DNA from: Ulva prolifera
Lineage: Eukaryota > Chlorophyta > Ulvophyceae > Ulvales > Ulvaceae
DNA: 64,000 bases
NCBI GenBank assembly: GCA_023078555.1
Contig: CM041196.1
Span: 12,542,985 to 12,606,984, forward strand
Reading direction: 5' to 3'
Below are positions 42,047 through 53,430 of this stretch, one piece after another (the stretch's first letter is position 1; the number at the start of each line of letters is the position of its first letter). The position numbers and the translations under genes were made by a program. Below the pieces are notes generated by a model. It searched no databases. It was given only the letters and a program-made list of their open reading frames with translations, and was not told the origin of the DNA.

Positions 42047-45000
42047 ATGCTATCGCTCCGTGCCTTTCCGTTCATACTGTCTCTTTCATTGTTTCTGCAT
42101 GGAGTTGCCGCCAACGTTTGCCCCAGTCATGAGTATCTAAAGTTTCGCGTGGACAAGTCGAAGGCCCAGTACTTTGCTCTCGGTGCGTTGCACATGGCGG
42201 GCATGGTATCCCTCACAATCCATAAATGCCCCTTCTTGTGAAACCATGTGAGTGTGTGGCTTGCGTCTCAAACCTGATGAACGCGCAAACTTCCGCGCAA
42301 CCCCGCTTGTCATTGTCAGACCCAGCCTGCAGCTGTGTGATATGCAAAGCTTATAAACATCACAATCATGCAGCTCCCGGAGGACTGAGACACCCCTTTG
42401 TAGACGCATTGCCAAGGCAAGTGCATTTGTCCTCGCCCCGGGATGGATGCTCACCACCCGACATGAGACCGCCCCCGCAGTCCATTCTGCTGTCAGAACG
42501 GGGAAACTGCACTTTCCTGGAGAAGGCCCAAGTAGCTGCTGATCTAGATGCCGTAGGCTTGATCATCATCAATAATTCCTCTGACTGCCTCTATCCTGAG
42601 CTCGAAGGGAATGGCACGGAGGACCTGTCACGCCTGTTCATCGCATCTGCACCTCTCGATGAGACAACCCAGGCTCTCATAGACGCAGCAGCAGAGCAGC
42701 AGCCACGTGCAACATACTCAAGCATCCGCACCGCAATCCTAGATCCAGCTGCATTGGGGCTTCTCTGCCTTGCTGTGGTGACAATCATCGCCGCGGCAGC
42801 TTGGGCCGGAAGTGAGTTCAAGCGAGCGCTAGCGCTGCAGGAAGAACAGGACAGCCTCAACGCCCCATCTGCTGGACAGCTCGGTGGTAACGCCGGCCAG
42901 GAAGGTTCGTCCTTTGCCTCCCCTGTTCTGCTTGACTGGCGCAGCTTTCCGAGCTTGAGTCCAATGTACCCCACTGCAGTGCCAAGAGGCCGGTCATCGA
43001 CATGCTGCAGCCACAAAGCATCATTGCCCTGGGTTGTCCTGCGACTGCATTGTCTGTTGGTGGATTTCTGCTCTCGTGACACACCACACATGCGCTGTTA
43101 CTTCAAGCATGCTCAGCCGACCTATGGCAGACTCCCCCGCTGGCTCAATGGTCGCCTGACACATAGCATCCCCGACCGAGGTAAACAGGACTGAACGTGT
43201 GTCCACGTTTTGCCGGGGGTCAGCAGAGCATCCGGGAGCCACCTGCAAACACAGAGCAGGCAGATGTCAGAGGCACCGCACGGCCAGTCCCGGTGCCTCG
43301 TCGGGCCCCGTCCGGTAGGACGGCGCCCAGATTTCTACACACATCTCCAGGTTACACCCCTCCCAAGAGAAATCCAGTGGCACAACGCTTGCATCTGGCC
43401 TTAAGCGCGGGCGCTGAAGCACCGGTGCCCAGGCCTGCGACTAGCGCTGTGCCTTTCCCACCTGTACACAGATCCAAGGCATATTGCTGCGGTGTATGCC
43501 TGTGTGAGCCGTCGTCCCTGATCAAAACTGAACGTCGGAATCAACCCCATCTCAATCCACATCAGTCTCACCGAATTCAGACCCACCTTGCACAATCTCG
43601 CTTGCGTGATTTACCGACAATTGCAGTCCACGATCACTACAACACACCAGTCCCTGTACCCGCATCTGTGATGTTGAACAACACAAACACGCGCCAGTAA
43701 TATGACAACCAGACAGCGTGGTGATCATGAACTCATTGATTATTTGTATTTTATTCATCGATAGATTTTCAATAATTTATTGATCAATTGCAGGTATGGA
43801 GCAGGCGGTGATCACCGTGCCCGCCGTCCTCACGTTCGTCGCCGCGACCTCGGTCGCGATGTTCATCCTCTTCTTCATCATCAACCGCTACATCTTCTAC
43901 GTCTTCCTCGCCCTCTTCGCGTACGGCTCCGCCGTCGCGACCGCCGTGTGCATGCATGCGGCTGTCGCGGAGTTCCGGCCGGCGTGGCTGCAGGTGAAGG
44001 TGCGGCTACGGCCGGCGTGGAGCGTGGCTGTGGTGCACCTCGTGGCCGGCACGATCAGCGGCGCCATGGTGCTGACGTGGCTCGTGTTCAGGTGCGGCCG
44101 CATCCACCGTGTTCCCTGGCCTGGGACGTATCACATGGGGATCCAGGGGATCCGTGTATGAGCATCACAACAGAGCGCAGAGCGCCAGGATCCGATGCAT
44201 TTGTCCTCAACAACGTTTTTGCACAAACACAGAGGGCAACGCAACGTATCTACCCCACTGGAGCGATCCACCCAGGAGCACTACTGCCATACTGGAATGC
44301 AACGGCTCTCGATCCAACTCAAATGTCACTGATGCTGACAGCGAGTGTGCTTCTTCTAGAGTGCTGGACCCGAGTGTCCCTCTGCAGAGGCGATGGGCCC
44401 ATCCTCTGCCTGCACTCTCACCACTGCGTTTGCCTCTGACAAACGTAAGCTGTGCTGTGGTGCGAGACTTTGACAACAGTAAAGTAATTCTGAATGCGCT
44501 GAGCCGTATCACAGACAGTGACTGTGACCGTGGCAGTGGCGGGTTGCCAGCAGCTGTGCACGCCGTTGTCTGACTTCTGTCGGTGACGCACCTGGCGCTG
44601 GCGAGCGCGGGTGGTGCTGCGAATGAGGGTACCCCCACATGTGGGCTGTCCATGGACTGTTGTGCGCAGCACTCCGGCGCAGCATCTGCGCTCCAATGTC
44701 ATCAGCCCATGCCTATGGCGGCCCATGCCTATGGACCGATTGTGGCAATCCAGTCGTACAGTGGCCGTATCACTGGATGGCCACACCGGTCAGTGTTCGT
44801 GTATTCGGAATCTGCATTTGGGGGTTCAGTCCTGTCCAATGGGTCCAACATAACACTGGCAATAATCCTTACTGCTGTGTGGAGTCATGAAGGTTGTTCT
44901 GATTTCACTGGTCGTCGATTGGTTGTTGCCAATGGGCTTTGGCCTGGAGCGGCCCCTTGCTGCCCCCTTCATGCCCCCTCTGCCATTCCGTTTTGTTTTA

Positions 45001-48000
45001 ATGCATTATTTCTGACCAGTTGTGAGCTCTGGGGCTTGTGGCTGATCCTGGTACGGATGAAGGGGAGATAATCTGTTCAGCTTAGAGGCTTCCTTGTCTA
45101 GTGTTCCAAATCTCTCATTGCTGGGGACCTCTCAGTCAGCAGCACAGCCACCACAGCTACACGTGCAAATACATGGTGACAGTCAAGACACAACACATCT
45201 GACTCAACCCAAGATTGCTCTGCCACCAGTTTCATCCACCTCACACTGCAGTTGTCTGCCACTCAGTGTGTCTTGTTTTTTGTAGATTAATTGGTTATCT
45301 GGTTGTATGGTGTGCAAATTGGCAGTATGTGCCACATCATGTGTGATCAATCACAGATCATTCAGTTGAACAGTTCTAGTCCATTGTGTGTACTGCATGT
45401 CTCGAGTGGCAATAGATGTATACATATGCTGTGTTTGTTCCCATACTGGAAACTTACACCAGTGGTGGGTGTACACATCTAGTTTTGTAAGCCTGTGCCA
45501 GCATGTCTGTGTATTGCAGGAGCCACACCAAATTTTCAGGTAACCTTTGCCTGGCTAAGTCATGCAAAAGTTACAAGAATGACATGCGAATCCTCTCGGT
45601 CAGTATCTAGATGTTTCCTGTCTAGCTGGCTGGCTCAAACCTGCGGTTGTGGCATCAGCTTGGCATCATCCACTGGTTGTGGGTTTATACCAGCCCTTTC
45701 ACTTGGTGATGCATGCAAACAGTACACTTGTACACTGTAGATTTTGCCAGTGGCCCATATCTCTGTACATGCACCCCTCTGTTCACATGCCAAGCTTAGT
45801 GGTACTGTTCAGGCATGGTTGCTCCTGAGTTGCCACAACTGGTCAACTTTGCACGTTCTGCTGTCAGCCTCAAGGTTGATACAGGCCTGTCACCATTAAC
45901 TCGTCCTCAGCAGCACATTACATGGTACCAGTCGGAGAGGCAGGTAGCATCACAGGAACCGGGAAAGAGCACAGCGCAGCAAACCCACACCGCCGCCGAG
46001 ACCTGACGACTCGTGGAGCCACTCCCAGGCAGCCGATCAACACCACCTCCACGCAGACAATCCCGCGCCCCGCGTGCGCAAAGCATGCACATGTGTTCTG
46101 CAGCAGTGCGGGCGGTCCGACGCGCAGCAGATGGAAAGGGCCCTGTTCCTCTGCAGAGCAACTCCGTTTCACTGTCTGCGGAAAAACGGCCTCTGTTGGC
46201 CATTGGCCATGCATGCCTGTTGTATGTCCGTCACGCCACGTCACACATGCCGCGCAAGATATATCAGCAATGGCCATGCGTGGTACAGTCTCGGCTTCGC
46301 CGCAGAACAGACTTGGTACTTCAGTACCGTGGCGACTGATTGCCACTCACACCCGGCGCACATTGGAGGTTGTACCCTCCCAGAGTTCTGCAGTCCGTCA
46401 GCACGAGTCTGCTGCATCTCGGGAGGTGAACATGCCCTACATGTAGCTACAGCGATATCGCGATATCGGTGCGATCGCGGTGGCACCGAACGGAAAGCTT
46501 TCGGACACCTGGACATGCTGACGGACGGCTGCCCTTGCACCAGTTACAGTACGTAAGTGGACCAAGTCGCAGCGTCACCGTCATGTCATGCGTTATCTAC
46601 AGCAGAGCTGCGTGCAGTCGTGCGGGGCCCGCAGGGCCAGAACCACACGTTGAGGGTTGGAAGCCGCTTCCCTTGATACGGTCGAGCTGGATCGCGTGAA
46701 CTTGTTGAAGCTCTGGTAACTGTGCTTTCGCAACAAGTGCACAACACCATCTTACCGAAGCAAATTCATGTGTGTTGGTTCTCAGTGCAGCAGTGTTCAC
46801 AGTACAACATGCATGGCGGTGTAGGCAGGAAGCAGAGCTTGGAGGAAGAGGAGAGTTTGATCGCACTGAGTTAGCGATGTACGAGTACATCGCACCATCA
46901 TGAGAGCACCATGATGCGAGCATCTTCTACCACTACCATTGTTGTGCAGAACCATGGCATCAAACAATCGGAAGCTGGGCATGGACCCATCACCCTGGCC
47001 AGGCCTGGCTGTGCAAAGGCCTACATGTCACCTTTCGATTTTTCACAAGCTGCATATCTAGGTTAAGGAAGCTTCGTCTTGTAGCCACAGCCACTCTTTT
47101 AGCCACAGCCACAGCGGTCAGCTGAGATCCACTCACACTGGTGCCTGTGTTGCACAGACGGAGGCAGGCGACACAGATCATTGCAACACAACCACCACCA
47201 CCGCCCATGCACTCATCAAGGGCATTCGTCATGGGCCATGGGTCATGGGTGCGTGGGTTGTCATGGCATATGCCATATTGGCAACCCATGCCACAGCCAC
47301 GGAGACTGCAATCAAAACCCACACCCACGCCCACACTGACAATTTGAAATAAACAAACGGGGTTTGTCTGTATACACCGACCCCCACACACCTGACCTGC
47401 ACCCTGACAGCATAGCTACACGCAAACACACCCCCGCCCATGGAAACATGCACCCACCTATCCCAGCCCACAGGCATGGGTCTCGCTCCCGCGCCGGCCC
47501 CACCCAATGCGCTCCGGAGCCGGCCCCGGCCCCACCCAGGCATGGGTCCTGCTCCCGAGCCGGCCCCCCCCAATGCCTGTGCCTGGGCGACAGCGTGCAT
47601 ACCCGTTGCAAGACAGGTATTCAGTCCACTGTGCAACATAGTAGTACACTCTGTAGCAGCAGGCTGTGTCCTGCCTGCAATCGTGCCAATTGGACCGCCG
47701 CATTGATTGGACCCAGCATGGCCCACATGCAGCCCCTCTCCGGCCGCCTGGCACCATCTCCCGCCCGTGTCCACCATGCCCCTGTACGCATCTTCCGTGC
47801 CTGCGCTGCGGACTCCGCGGTACCGGTTGCGGCTGAACGGTCCTGTGTCGGCACGCCATGCTGGGCAGCGCTGCAGCGAGGCTTCTGCGCGTGGCACCGC
47901 GCGCCTGGAGCAGTGTGCGGCGCCTGAGGGATGTGCTGTGGGTGCATACATGTGGCAGGGGGTGGAGGTGTATGTGGTCCTGGAGCTCTTTGCGGTCTGT

Positions 48001-49395
48001 TGGCCGGGCGGGAAAGAAATCCGTGTCGTCGCCTCCGTAGCTGGCGGGCGTCAGTATGCGGCTGTACAGCGCTTGTACGCGCTTAATTATGTGTGGCTGG
48101 GTTTGTGCGGGTGTCTGTTACAACTGAAAGCCGGAGAGGTAGGCGTGCGCCGGGTGGGTGTGTGTGAGGTCGCGCCAGTACGCTTCGGACTGCAATCAGA
48201 GGCTTCGAGCAGCAGCGGCTTCGACTCGAGCATCTTCTATGTCCGGGAGCACGGCGGTGCAACCCTGCTGACGCTGCGCACGCTCTCCACACCGGGGAGA
48301 GTCTTGCTGGTGTGCGATCAGAGTGCCGACTCGCTGCAGCATGGCAGCCACGTCACCACCGCCACACCCCCGCCCCTGTGCAGGCACAGCAGCGCCGCGT
48401 GGCTGCTGCAGAACGCCCTCGGCATGTGCTTCATCGCGTTCCTGCTCCAGACCGTCGCCCTGCCGAGCGGCCGCGTCGCCACCGTCTTTCTCGCCGCGCT
48501 CTTCTGCTACGACGTCTTCATGGTCTTCATCACGCCCCTCTTCATGCCACGTGGCGACTCTGTGATGGTCAGAGTGGCCACAGGTGGCGACACGCATGAG
48601 GTGCGCCCACTGTATCCCACCCCACTCAGCCTTGCCGCGGGAGTACCTGCTGTTGCCATGCATGAAGCAGCGGTCCGTTCAGATCTGTTGGTCTGAATAG
48701 CGATTCACTGCCACACCGCCCTGTGCTCGCCCCTCAATTCCGATGCATTGTGGCTTGCAGCGCTCTGCCGAACCGATCAAAGCACAGGTCTCAGGTCGTA
48801 CTGACACGGCCGCGCCACCGCACACACCCTCCTCGTGTCACCCGGGTCATCCAGAGCTGTCATCATACGGCCAACACCACGCACTACATGCATGCAGACT
48901 GCCCATGCAAACACCCACATGCAGGTCCTGCCGATGCTGCTCGTCATGCCGCGCCTGCTGCCGCCGGTGCACTCGCTGATGATGCTCGGCTACGGCGACG
49001 TGGCCGTCCCGGGCCTGCTCGTGATGATGCTGCGGCGCTTCGACATCGCGACCGGCCGCGGCGCCGGCCGCCACAGCTACGCCGCATGGGCCGTCGCCGC
49101 GTACGTCGCCGGCGTCGCGCTCACCGACGCCGCCCTCGCCACCAGCTTCGGCGGCAGCCAGGGCCAGCCGGCGCTGCTGTACCTCGTGCCGTGCACGCTG
49201 GGTATGACGTGGGCGCTGGCGTGGCTACGGGGAGACTGCCGGGTGCTGTGGCGCGGCGAGGTGGAGGAGTTGAAGGACCATGCGTCAGGGGAGGACGTTG
49301 CGATAGCGGTGCATGGCGGGGACGGCGGCGAGGGTTTGTCACAGGCGGGGAGAGAGGGGTCGCAGCGGGACGCGGCGGCGCTGGAGGCATGCTAG
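42047..49395 (+). CDS. Signal-peptide-peptidase-like (SPPL2-type) intramembrane aspartyl protease with PA domain
   Basis: A multipass protease that cleaves type II membrane proteins within the bilayer of the endomembrane system. Exons: 42047-42182, 42374-42904, 43794-44091, 48384-48600, 48925-49395; phases agree and give about 550 residues. Residues 1-22 are a signal peptide (SLRAFPFILSLSLFL). The PA domain has LLSERGNCTFLEKAQVAADLDAVGLIIINN. A first membrane helix follows near 42750-42810. Catalytic motifs are present: YD in ALFCYDVFMVF, GxGD in MLGYGDVAVPG, and the PAL motif in GQPALLYLV. The C-terminal tail of about 60 residues is acidic and cytosolic. The start is set by the signal peptide. 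The third intron is 4.3 kb, far longer than any other here. The acceptor at 43793 is preceded by about 55 bp of AT-rich sequence that is unusual for this locus. Confidence 0.9.
46874..46916. repeat. Pair of adjacent hairpins in SPPL intron
   Basis: GCGATGTAC/GTACATCGC with a 2-nt spacer (46874-46893) is followed two bases later by CATCATG/CATGATG with a 7-nt loop (46896-46916). It is similar in form to the twin palindromes but smaller. Confidence 0.8.
47473..47576 (+). repeat. Two copies of a 38-bp GC-rich repeat in SPPL intron
   Basis: Copies at 47473-47510 and 47539-47576 begin GGCATGGGTC and end CCCAATGC or CCCCAATGC, separated by a related GC-rich spacer. Confidence 0.75.
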
Positions 49396-52300
49396 CACAG
49401 CCAAGCCCGCCAGCGGGGCGCAGCACAAGACCAGCGGCTCTGGGGGTGACGTGTCTTCGGGCTCGTCTTCTGCCTTGCGCCACGGCGTGCTGACGCCCCA
49501 GGCGCGCACAGCGGCAGAGACGCGCTGCATCGCGCTGTTCCGGTGGTGTCCGGCTGCCCTTTGCGTAGGTATGTTTGTGGGCAGTGTCATGTGGCGCGCC
49601 CCCGCTGTGGACGGTCGGTGGATGCAGAGGCATCACTGCGGCTGGTGGTGTAGTGTCTCTGCTCAAGATCTGCTGGGCCAGCAGCAGCTCGGGAGACAGA
49701 ATTGGCCCTGCGCTGGCCAGCCATGCGTGAGTTTGCTGAGTTTGATGGGCCGGTGGTGTTGCCCAGTTCAGGGTCGTCGCCATTTGCGTCATGTTGTTGA
49801 GCCTGTGTATGCAGCTAGCTCTGGCCGGAAGGGCGCAGCGACGTGGTCAGAGCGATGGGAGGTGCCAGGATGGAAGCCATCTCCCGTGAAAAGGGCTTTA
49901 AGACTTCAGGCAGGCGTTTTTTGAGTCGATGGATGTGCATGCAGTGCTGCCCGCTGGCACACCTATTGTAATGTGTCTTTTCAGTGTTCATGCCGACTAC
50001 CTCTTGCTTGATGACTCCTTTGCTTGATGACTTGTCTGCACTGTCGTCAAGATATGCATACTGACTGCATGGTGTCTGTCCCCATATGGCTGGCCCTGTG
50101 GTATGGTGGCCAACGTATGGTATCTACTTACCATATGTTGGCTTGCTCATGTTGCAAGCAACTTTAAACATTGTGGTGCTGCTGTTGAGACATTGCTCCC
50201 TGTGGATGAGCACAGCGACAGCTGCTGCTGATATGAAGCTTGTGGAGGTTTGACATCTGTCTATGTGGCGTGGCTGGATTTGACACAGGCGGGTGCAGGG
50301 ACCGCCCTTGTGTAGTGTATCCTGGGCATCCATTCTTCATTGTATGGACTGCACTCTTCAGGGCTGTGAGCCGGACTGGCTGCCATGTGCGCTCATGCTG
50401 CATTCTGGTGCTGTGCGGGCTTGAACCTAAGCAGCCCAGGCCTGCAACGTGCGAAACACGCATGTCTTTGTGCGAGACACGCATGTCCAAGTCAATTTTG
50501 CTGAGTCCTCAAATTTTAGTGAGGTGGACATGGAATGTGTTGTGTGAGCGTGAAAGCCACACCAGTAGCTCACACCACCAGGTGAATAGCAGACAAAGAT
50601 ACCCTCACCATCTGAAGCTGTGGTGCTGGGCAATGGGGGGTTTACTGGACTTGACAGCTGTGAACCTTCAGTCCGATCTCACATGGCATGAATCATGCCA
50701 CATGATACTGTGAGTATAGCCATCAGGCCAGGCCAGGCCCCAGTGACGGTGGACATGGTGAGGCAGCCCATCGCCGCCAAGCGTGGTCCTGTGCAGTGGT
50801 TGAAGCTTTTTTTTTTTTTTTTTGATGTCTAAAGTCGGGTGGAGTGACAGACAACATGCCGTGAGCACGTTGTATGCTGTGCTCCAAGTCCCATCTCACC
50901 CATCTCAGACCAACAGTGGCTGCCATGGCATCGTCCCTTGCATGGAACTCAAGCTTGGTGAGAGATTCTGTCCTTGGCTTGTGAACGTCCGTCCGTTCAC
51001 TGTTCAGTTGCAAGTGCAAGATTGATCCTCACGGATACAGCAGCCTGACCTCCCAGTGGTCGATTCTGGTGGAGCCGCAAAGTCATGCAAAGCAGCCACA
51101 AAGCGACACCTGACACGGCTTTGTGCCTGTCGGTGCTGGACGCTGAACACATCCATATTTCACGCCGAAAAGTCGGTGCGAATGGAGCGTCAACACAGGC
51201 GAACCCCCGAAATGCCGACTGGAGACCTGGCTATGCGCAGAGGGTGCAAAAGAGAGCATCATGGATCGAGAACCAGACGCTCTGCAAGAGCTAGATGATG
51301 CTCATCAAGTTTCACGTTCGGGCCATTATTTGGCAAAGCAAACAAATACATCAAGCCAAAGTGCTGCGATAAGCGGTGACCCCACCAGCGCACTCGCTAG
51401 ATGGATTTGATGAAGCAGGCCTAAACGGCTCAGTGTCGTGCCGGATACATATCTTCGACGCCTCTGCAGAGCTGTGAGGACCAAGAGCGGCATCACAGCT
51501 CTGAGACAGCCGACTATAAGGGCATCCATGACGTAACTGCAGCCGCGGAGCCAGGGCATTCATGTGGATGCAGCGTGGGAGAATACTCAAGCTCAAGGTG
51601 AACGGCACCTACTTGTGTGGCCGACGGCTTCGCGGTTGCGCTTGCACATGCCGTGCCCTTACGATCCAAATTCCTGCTGAGAGCACCAGCATCTGGCAGG
51701 AATTAATCTGGGCTATGTGCACGGGCAATGGCTTTGATGTAGACTAGGAACATCGCGGCATGTGGATCTGACGCAGGTCCAAGCGCGTAAATGGCAGAAT
51801 GGAGACAGGAGGCAATGTCTCGAGGTGTAGTTGCTCTTTCGCATAACCTACTCTAGACATGTGTAGTTCTGAATTAGCCAGCTGCCGTGTGTGAGTACGC
51901 CAATGCCAGACCGCGCACGCCGATAGATTGTCGACATTGCGTGTATGCACTACCAACGCTTACGCCCGTAGCGTCAACGTTCACAGCACAGGTTGCATAC
52001 GAACTGATGTGCGTGTTGCAAGCGCGCGAAGAAGGGGAGCACAATGCGGTCGGCGTCACCTCCAATCAAGCATGCCTCAAACCTCACCGCAGCTATTCCA
52101 CGTATCCCGCTGAGATCCGCAGTTTGACATGCTGCAGCAATCGTCGGTGGCGCAGCATGGTGGCGCGTGCCACCATGGCGCACTTGTCACAACTTTCGAC
52201 CTCAGCAACGCTATGAGCTGATGCGAACAGTTATTATCCTGTGCGCCTGTACACCGCCTGTGGCCATCATATGCACGCATAACGCGGCAACGCCAAATGC

Positions 52301-53430
52301 ACGCTCGCAACCCGGGGTGGTGTGTTCACTGGAACAGAAGTCAGCGGTAGCTTCGAAAAAGCAGGAGCTACAGCGTTTGCGAAAAACAATTGTGGCACGT
52401 GGTGTCTCCGTACGTGATCCAGGCCAGCGTGAATCCATTTCCGTGTGCCAAGTCGCAAGGTGCACGTCGAAGGAGCGGCAGCTTCTTTAGAGACAAACAT
52501 GCGTGCTGTGATTGCTGGCTGTTCTGGCACCTAGGTGTAATTCCGCGGACTGTAGATGGACAGGTGTACCTCAAGGTCGACTGCTTTTCACTGCCCCGGA
52601 TGGGTCAATGGTCGGGTGGTGGCGTGTTGACGAGTGAATGCTGGTCAAGCTGCAGAACGCAAGGCGGGTCGCCAACGGCACGAAAGTGTGATTCTACTAG
52701 CTTTGAAATGGCATGCAGTTTTGCCGGGCCTGTGCTCCAACAGGGCCTTTGGCCACACTCCTTGCGCCTGTTCTTGCCCTGCCAGGTGATGTAACATGCT
52801 CTGTCGGCCATTCCTCAACCAGTCCATATAATCAAAGTTTGATCTACTGGATGTCGAATGCTGATGGCGTGTCGCGGATTACAGTAGCGTCACTTTTCGT
52901 TTGTTTTCTGTATGGCTTTGAGAGTCTGATTGCGACAATTCGGTGCCATAGCACACCTTTCACCTCTTTATGATTCTGAAATCATGGATTTGCGCGCAAC
53001 GTTGAGCCCTCTCAATGCTGTGTTCGTAGCGGGTGACGCCCCGGGTGACGCCCTGGCAAGATCACCAGCACCTAGCATTTTCTCTCTGTTGCGAGTGACC
53101 TGATGGCAGTGAGGAATTCAATTCGAACTCACTCTTCGAAGTGAAAGCGGCTGATAGTCGGCAGGTCCGCTGAATGTGCACCATCGTTCGTGACGGTCGT
53201 GGCCACGAACACAGGCACTCTCCAGAATGCGCCAAGTCTTCAAGTCACTGCCATATGTTAGATGTGCATCGAAGATCACCGTTCGGGCTGTGCCCATGTT
53301 TCAAGGCTGTATACATCGTCCGGTGAGCTGTGCTCGCGTCTTCAACAGCCAAGCTTTGATGTAGCCCCAACGTTGAATGCCTAGCCATCAATGCAGGAAC
53401 TGAAATGAATCCAAGACAATAGAACGGTCG
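49396..53430. other. Intergenic region between SPPL and kringle receptor kinase genes
   Basis: About 4 kb of moderate-GC sequence with no recognised protein. It should include the 5' exons of the receptor kinase, whose signal peptide is not yet placed. A short frame starting at 52218 (MRTVIILCACTPPVAIIC) is hydrophobic enough to be a signal peptide, but its link is unproven. A T17 run lies at 50807-50823. Confidence 0.5.
50807..50823 (-). repeat. T17 run (poly(A) on the minus strand)
   Basis: Seventeen consecutive T. Read on the minus strand it is a poly(A) stretch that could mark the 3' end of a retroposed sequence lying to its right. No flanking target duplication was found by eye. Confidence 0.6.

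Larger units (their letters stand above)
44092..48383 (+). other. 4.3-kb intron of the SPPL gene
   Basis: The intron joins VLTWLVF-(AG) to (G)-HSSAAWLLQN with agreeing phase, so all sequence between should be intronic. It contains a paired hairpin (46874-46916), a 16-bp palindrome (CGATATCGCGATATCG, 46453-46468) and a duplicated GC-rich segment (47473-47576). A long frame open from 47707 runs into the next exon. I recognise no nested gene or transposase; a decayed transposon insertion would explain the length. Confidence 0.75.

Noticed and set aside
43197-43700. ORF in the SPPL intron considered as an extra exon
   Set aside because: Exons 42374-42904 and 43794-44091 join in phase and match the family layout between the first and second membrane helices without it.
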